Origin: DASQHW01 sp038209365
Lineage (GTDB): Bacteria > Actinomycetota > Acidimicrobiia > IMCC26256 > PALSA-610
NCBI GenBank assembly: GCA_038209365.1
Contig: JBBQXS010000100.1
Coordinates: 1-5,588 of the forward strand
DNA length: 5,588 nt
Direction of reading: 5' to 3'
The position numbers and the translations under genes are program-made. The notes beneath the pieces are model-generated. The model ran no database searches, had not been told where the DNA came from, and saw only the letters and a list, made by a program, of their open reading frames with translations. Positions 5,211 through 5,588 of the stretch are shown here, one piece after another (within the stretch, counting starts at the first letter, position 1; each line of letters begins with the position of its first letter).

Positions 5211-5588
5211 ATGAGGATCGACTACTCGACACCCGGACCGCTGACGACGTTCGAACCGACACAGCTTCCGATCGTGAGCGTCTTGGAGCGCGATCCCGTC
5301 GCGCTCTGTCGAGTTGCACAGGGTCTGGTGATACCACCCGATCTCGCTACTGCCGTCGGAATCCCCGATGACCGTCACGGCGAGCGGAACATTCGCCCAG
5401 CCAGCGAGATGGTCGCAGTGATTCGGGGCCTCAACGATTCGCCCCTAGACGAAGCTCGCGCTCCCGTCGAGCGCATCGTTGGTACATGCCGAGATTTCAG
5501 CGTATTGAGCGTCGCCCTGTTGCGTGCGCACGGAATTGGCGCTCGATCGCGTTGCGGGTTCGCGAGCTACTTCAAGCCCGGAACGTAC
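5211..5588 (+). CDS. Transglutaminase-like family protein (3' end outside the window)
   Basis: From ATG 5211, 126 codons stay open to the last base of the window. The segment IVGTCRDFSVLSVALLRAHG (residues 89-108) followed by IGARSRCGFASYFKPGTY is the core of the transglutaminase-like superfamily, with C93 as the catalytic Cys; the His and Asp of the triad would lie past the window end. Bacterial members are often cysteine proteases or amide-bond hydrolases rather than cross-linkers, and the substrate here is unknown. ATG 5211 is the only ATG, GTG or TTG in frame after the stop at 5184-5186 and before the conserved region begins. No signal peptide or membrane segment is seen, suggesting a cytosolic protein. 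No clear Shine-Dalgarno precedes it. It is co-directional with the methyltransferase, 80 bases downstream, so co-transcription is possible. Confidence 0.85.
   Translation, partial: MRIDYSTPGPLTTFEPTQLPIVSVLERDPVALCRVAQGLVIPPDLATAVGIPDDRHGERNIRPASEMVAVIRGLNDSPLDEARAPVERIVGTCRDFSVLSVALLRAHGIGARSRCGFASYFKPGTY

Noticed and set aside
4668..5378. 236-codon minus-strand frame opposite the methyltransferase and transglutaminase-like genes
   Set aside because: It spans two recognised plus-strand genes and the gap between them, has no domain, and is Ser/Arg-rich as antisense frames are.

Overview
The window is GC-rich with the codon bias of a high-GC bacterium. The mix of gene families fits an actinobacterium (Actinomycetota): a class III nucleotide cyclase fused to an AAA ATPase and a TPR-like region, a SnoaL-like protein, a SAM methyltransferase, a transglutaminase-like protein and an IS30-type transposase end. 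Genus cannot be told from this sequence. I see no tRNA, rRNA, CRISPR array or phage gene.

Layout: (1) Positions 2-124, plus strand, hold the last 40 codons of an IS30-family transposase cut by the window edge, so an insertion sequence ends within the first ~150 bases. (2) A small SnoaL/NTF2-like gene lies on the minus strand at 159-566. (3) A ~270-base gap (567-836) contains a 12-bp inverted repeat. (4) A very large minus-strand gene, 837-4110, encodes cyclase domain - AAA_16-type ATPase - TPR-like region. It is split over three reading frames by two apparent single-base losses, one just before Walker A and one between Walker A and Walker B. (5) A divergent intergenic region (4111-4406) separates it from plus-strand genes. 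(6) A class I SAM-dependent methyltransferase (4407-5130) is also out of frame, near 4825-4832. (7) The 5' part of a transglutaminase-like gene starts at 5211 and runs off the window with its catalytic Cys visible.

How they fit together: the large protein looks like a signal-responsive cyclase/STAND-type regulator. The methyltransferase and transglutaminase-like genes are co-directional, 80 bases apart, and each is preceded by a near-identical 14-19 base element. A third, inverted copy lies in the divergent region, so a shared promoter or operator is possible. The other neighbours give no clear common pathway.

The main oddity is that two neighbouring genes carry three frame disruptions between them, beside an insertion sequence. 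This is either decay of a region around a mobile element or indel errors in the assembly; the sequence alone cannot decide. I do not see convincing evidence for a new multi-gene system. The best leads are the shared upstream element and the split cyclase-ATPase.
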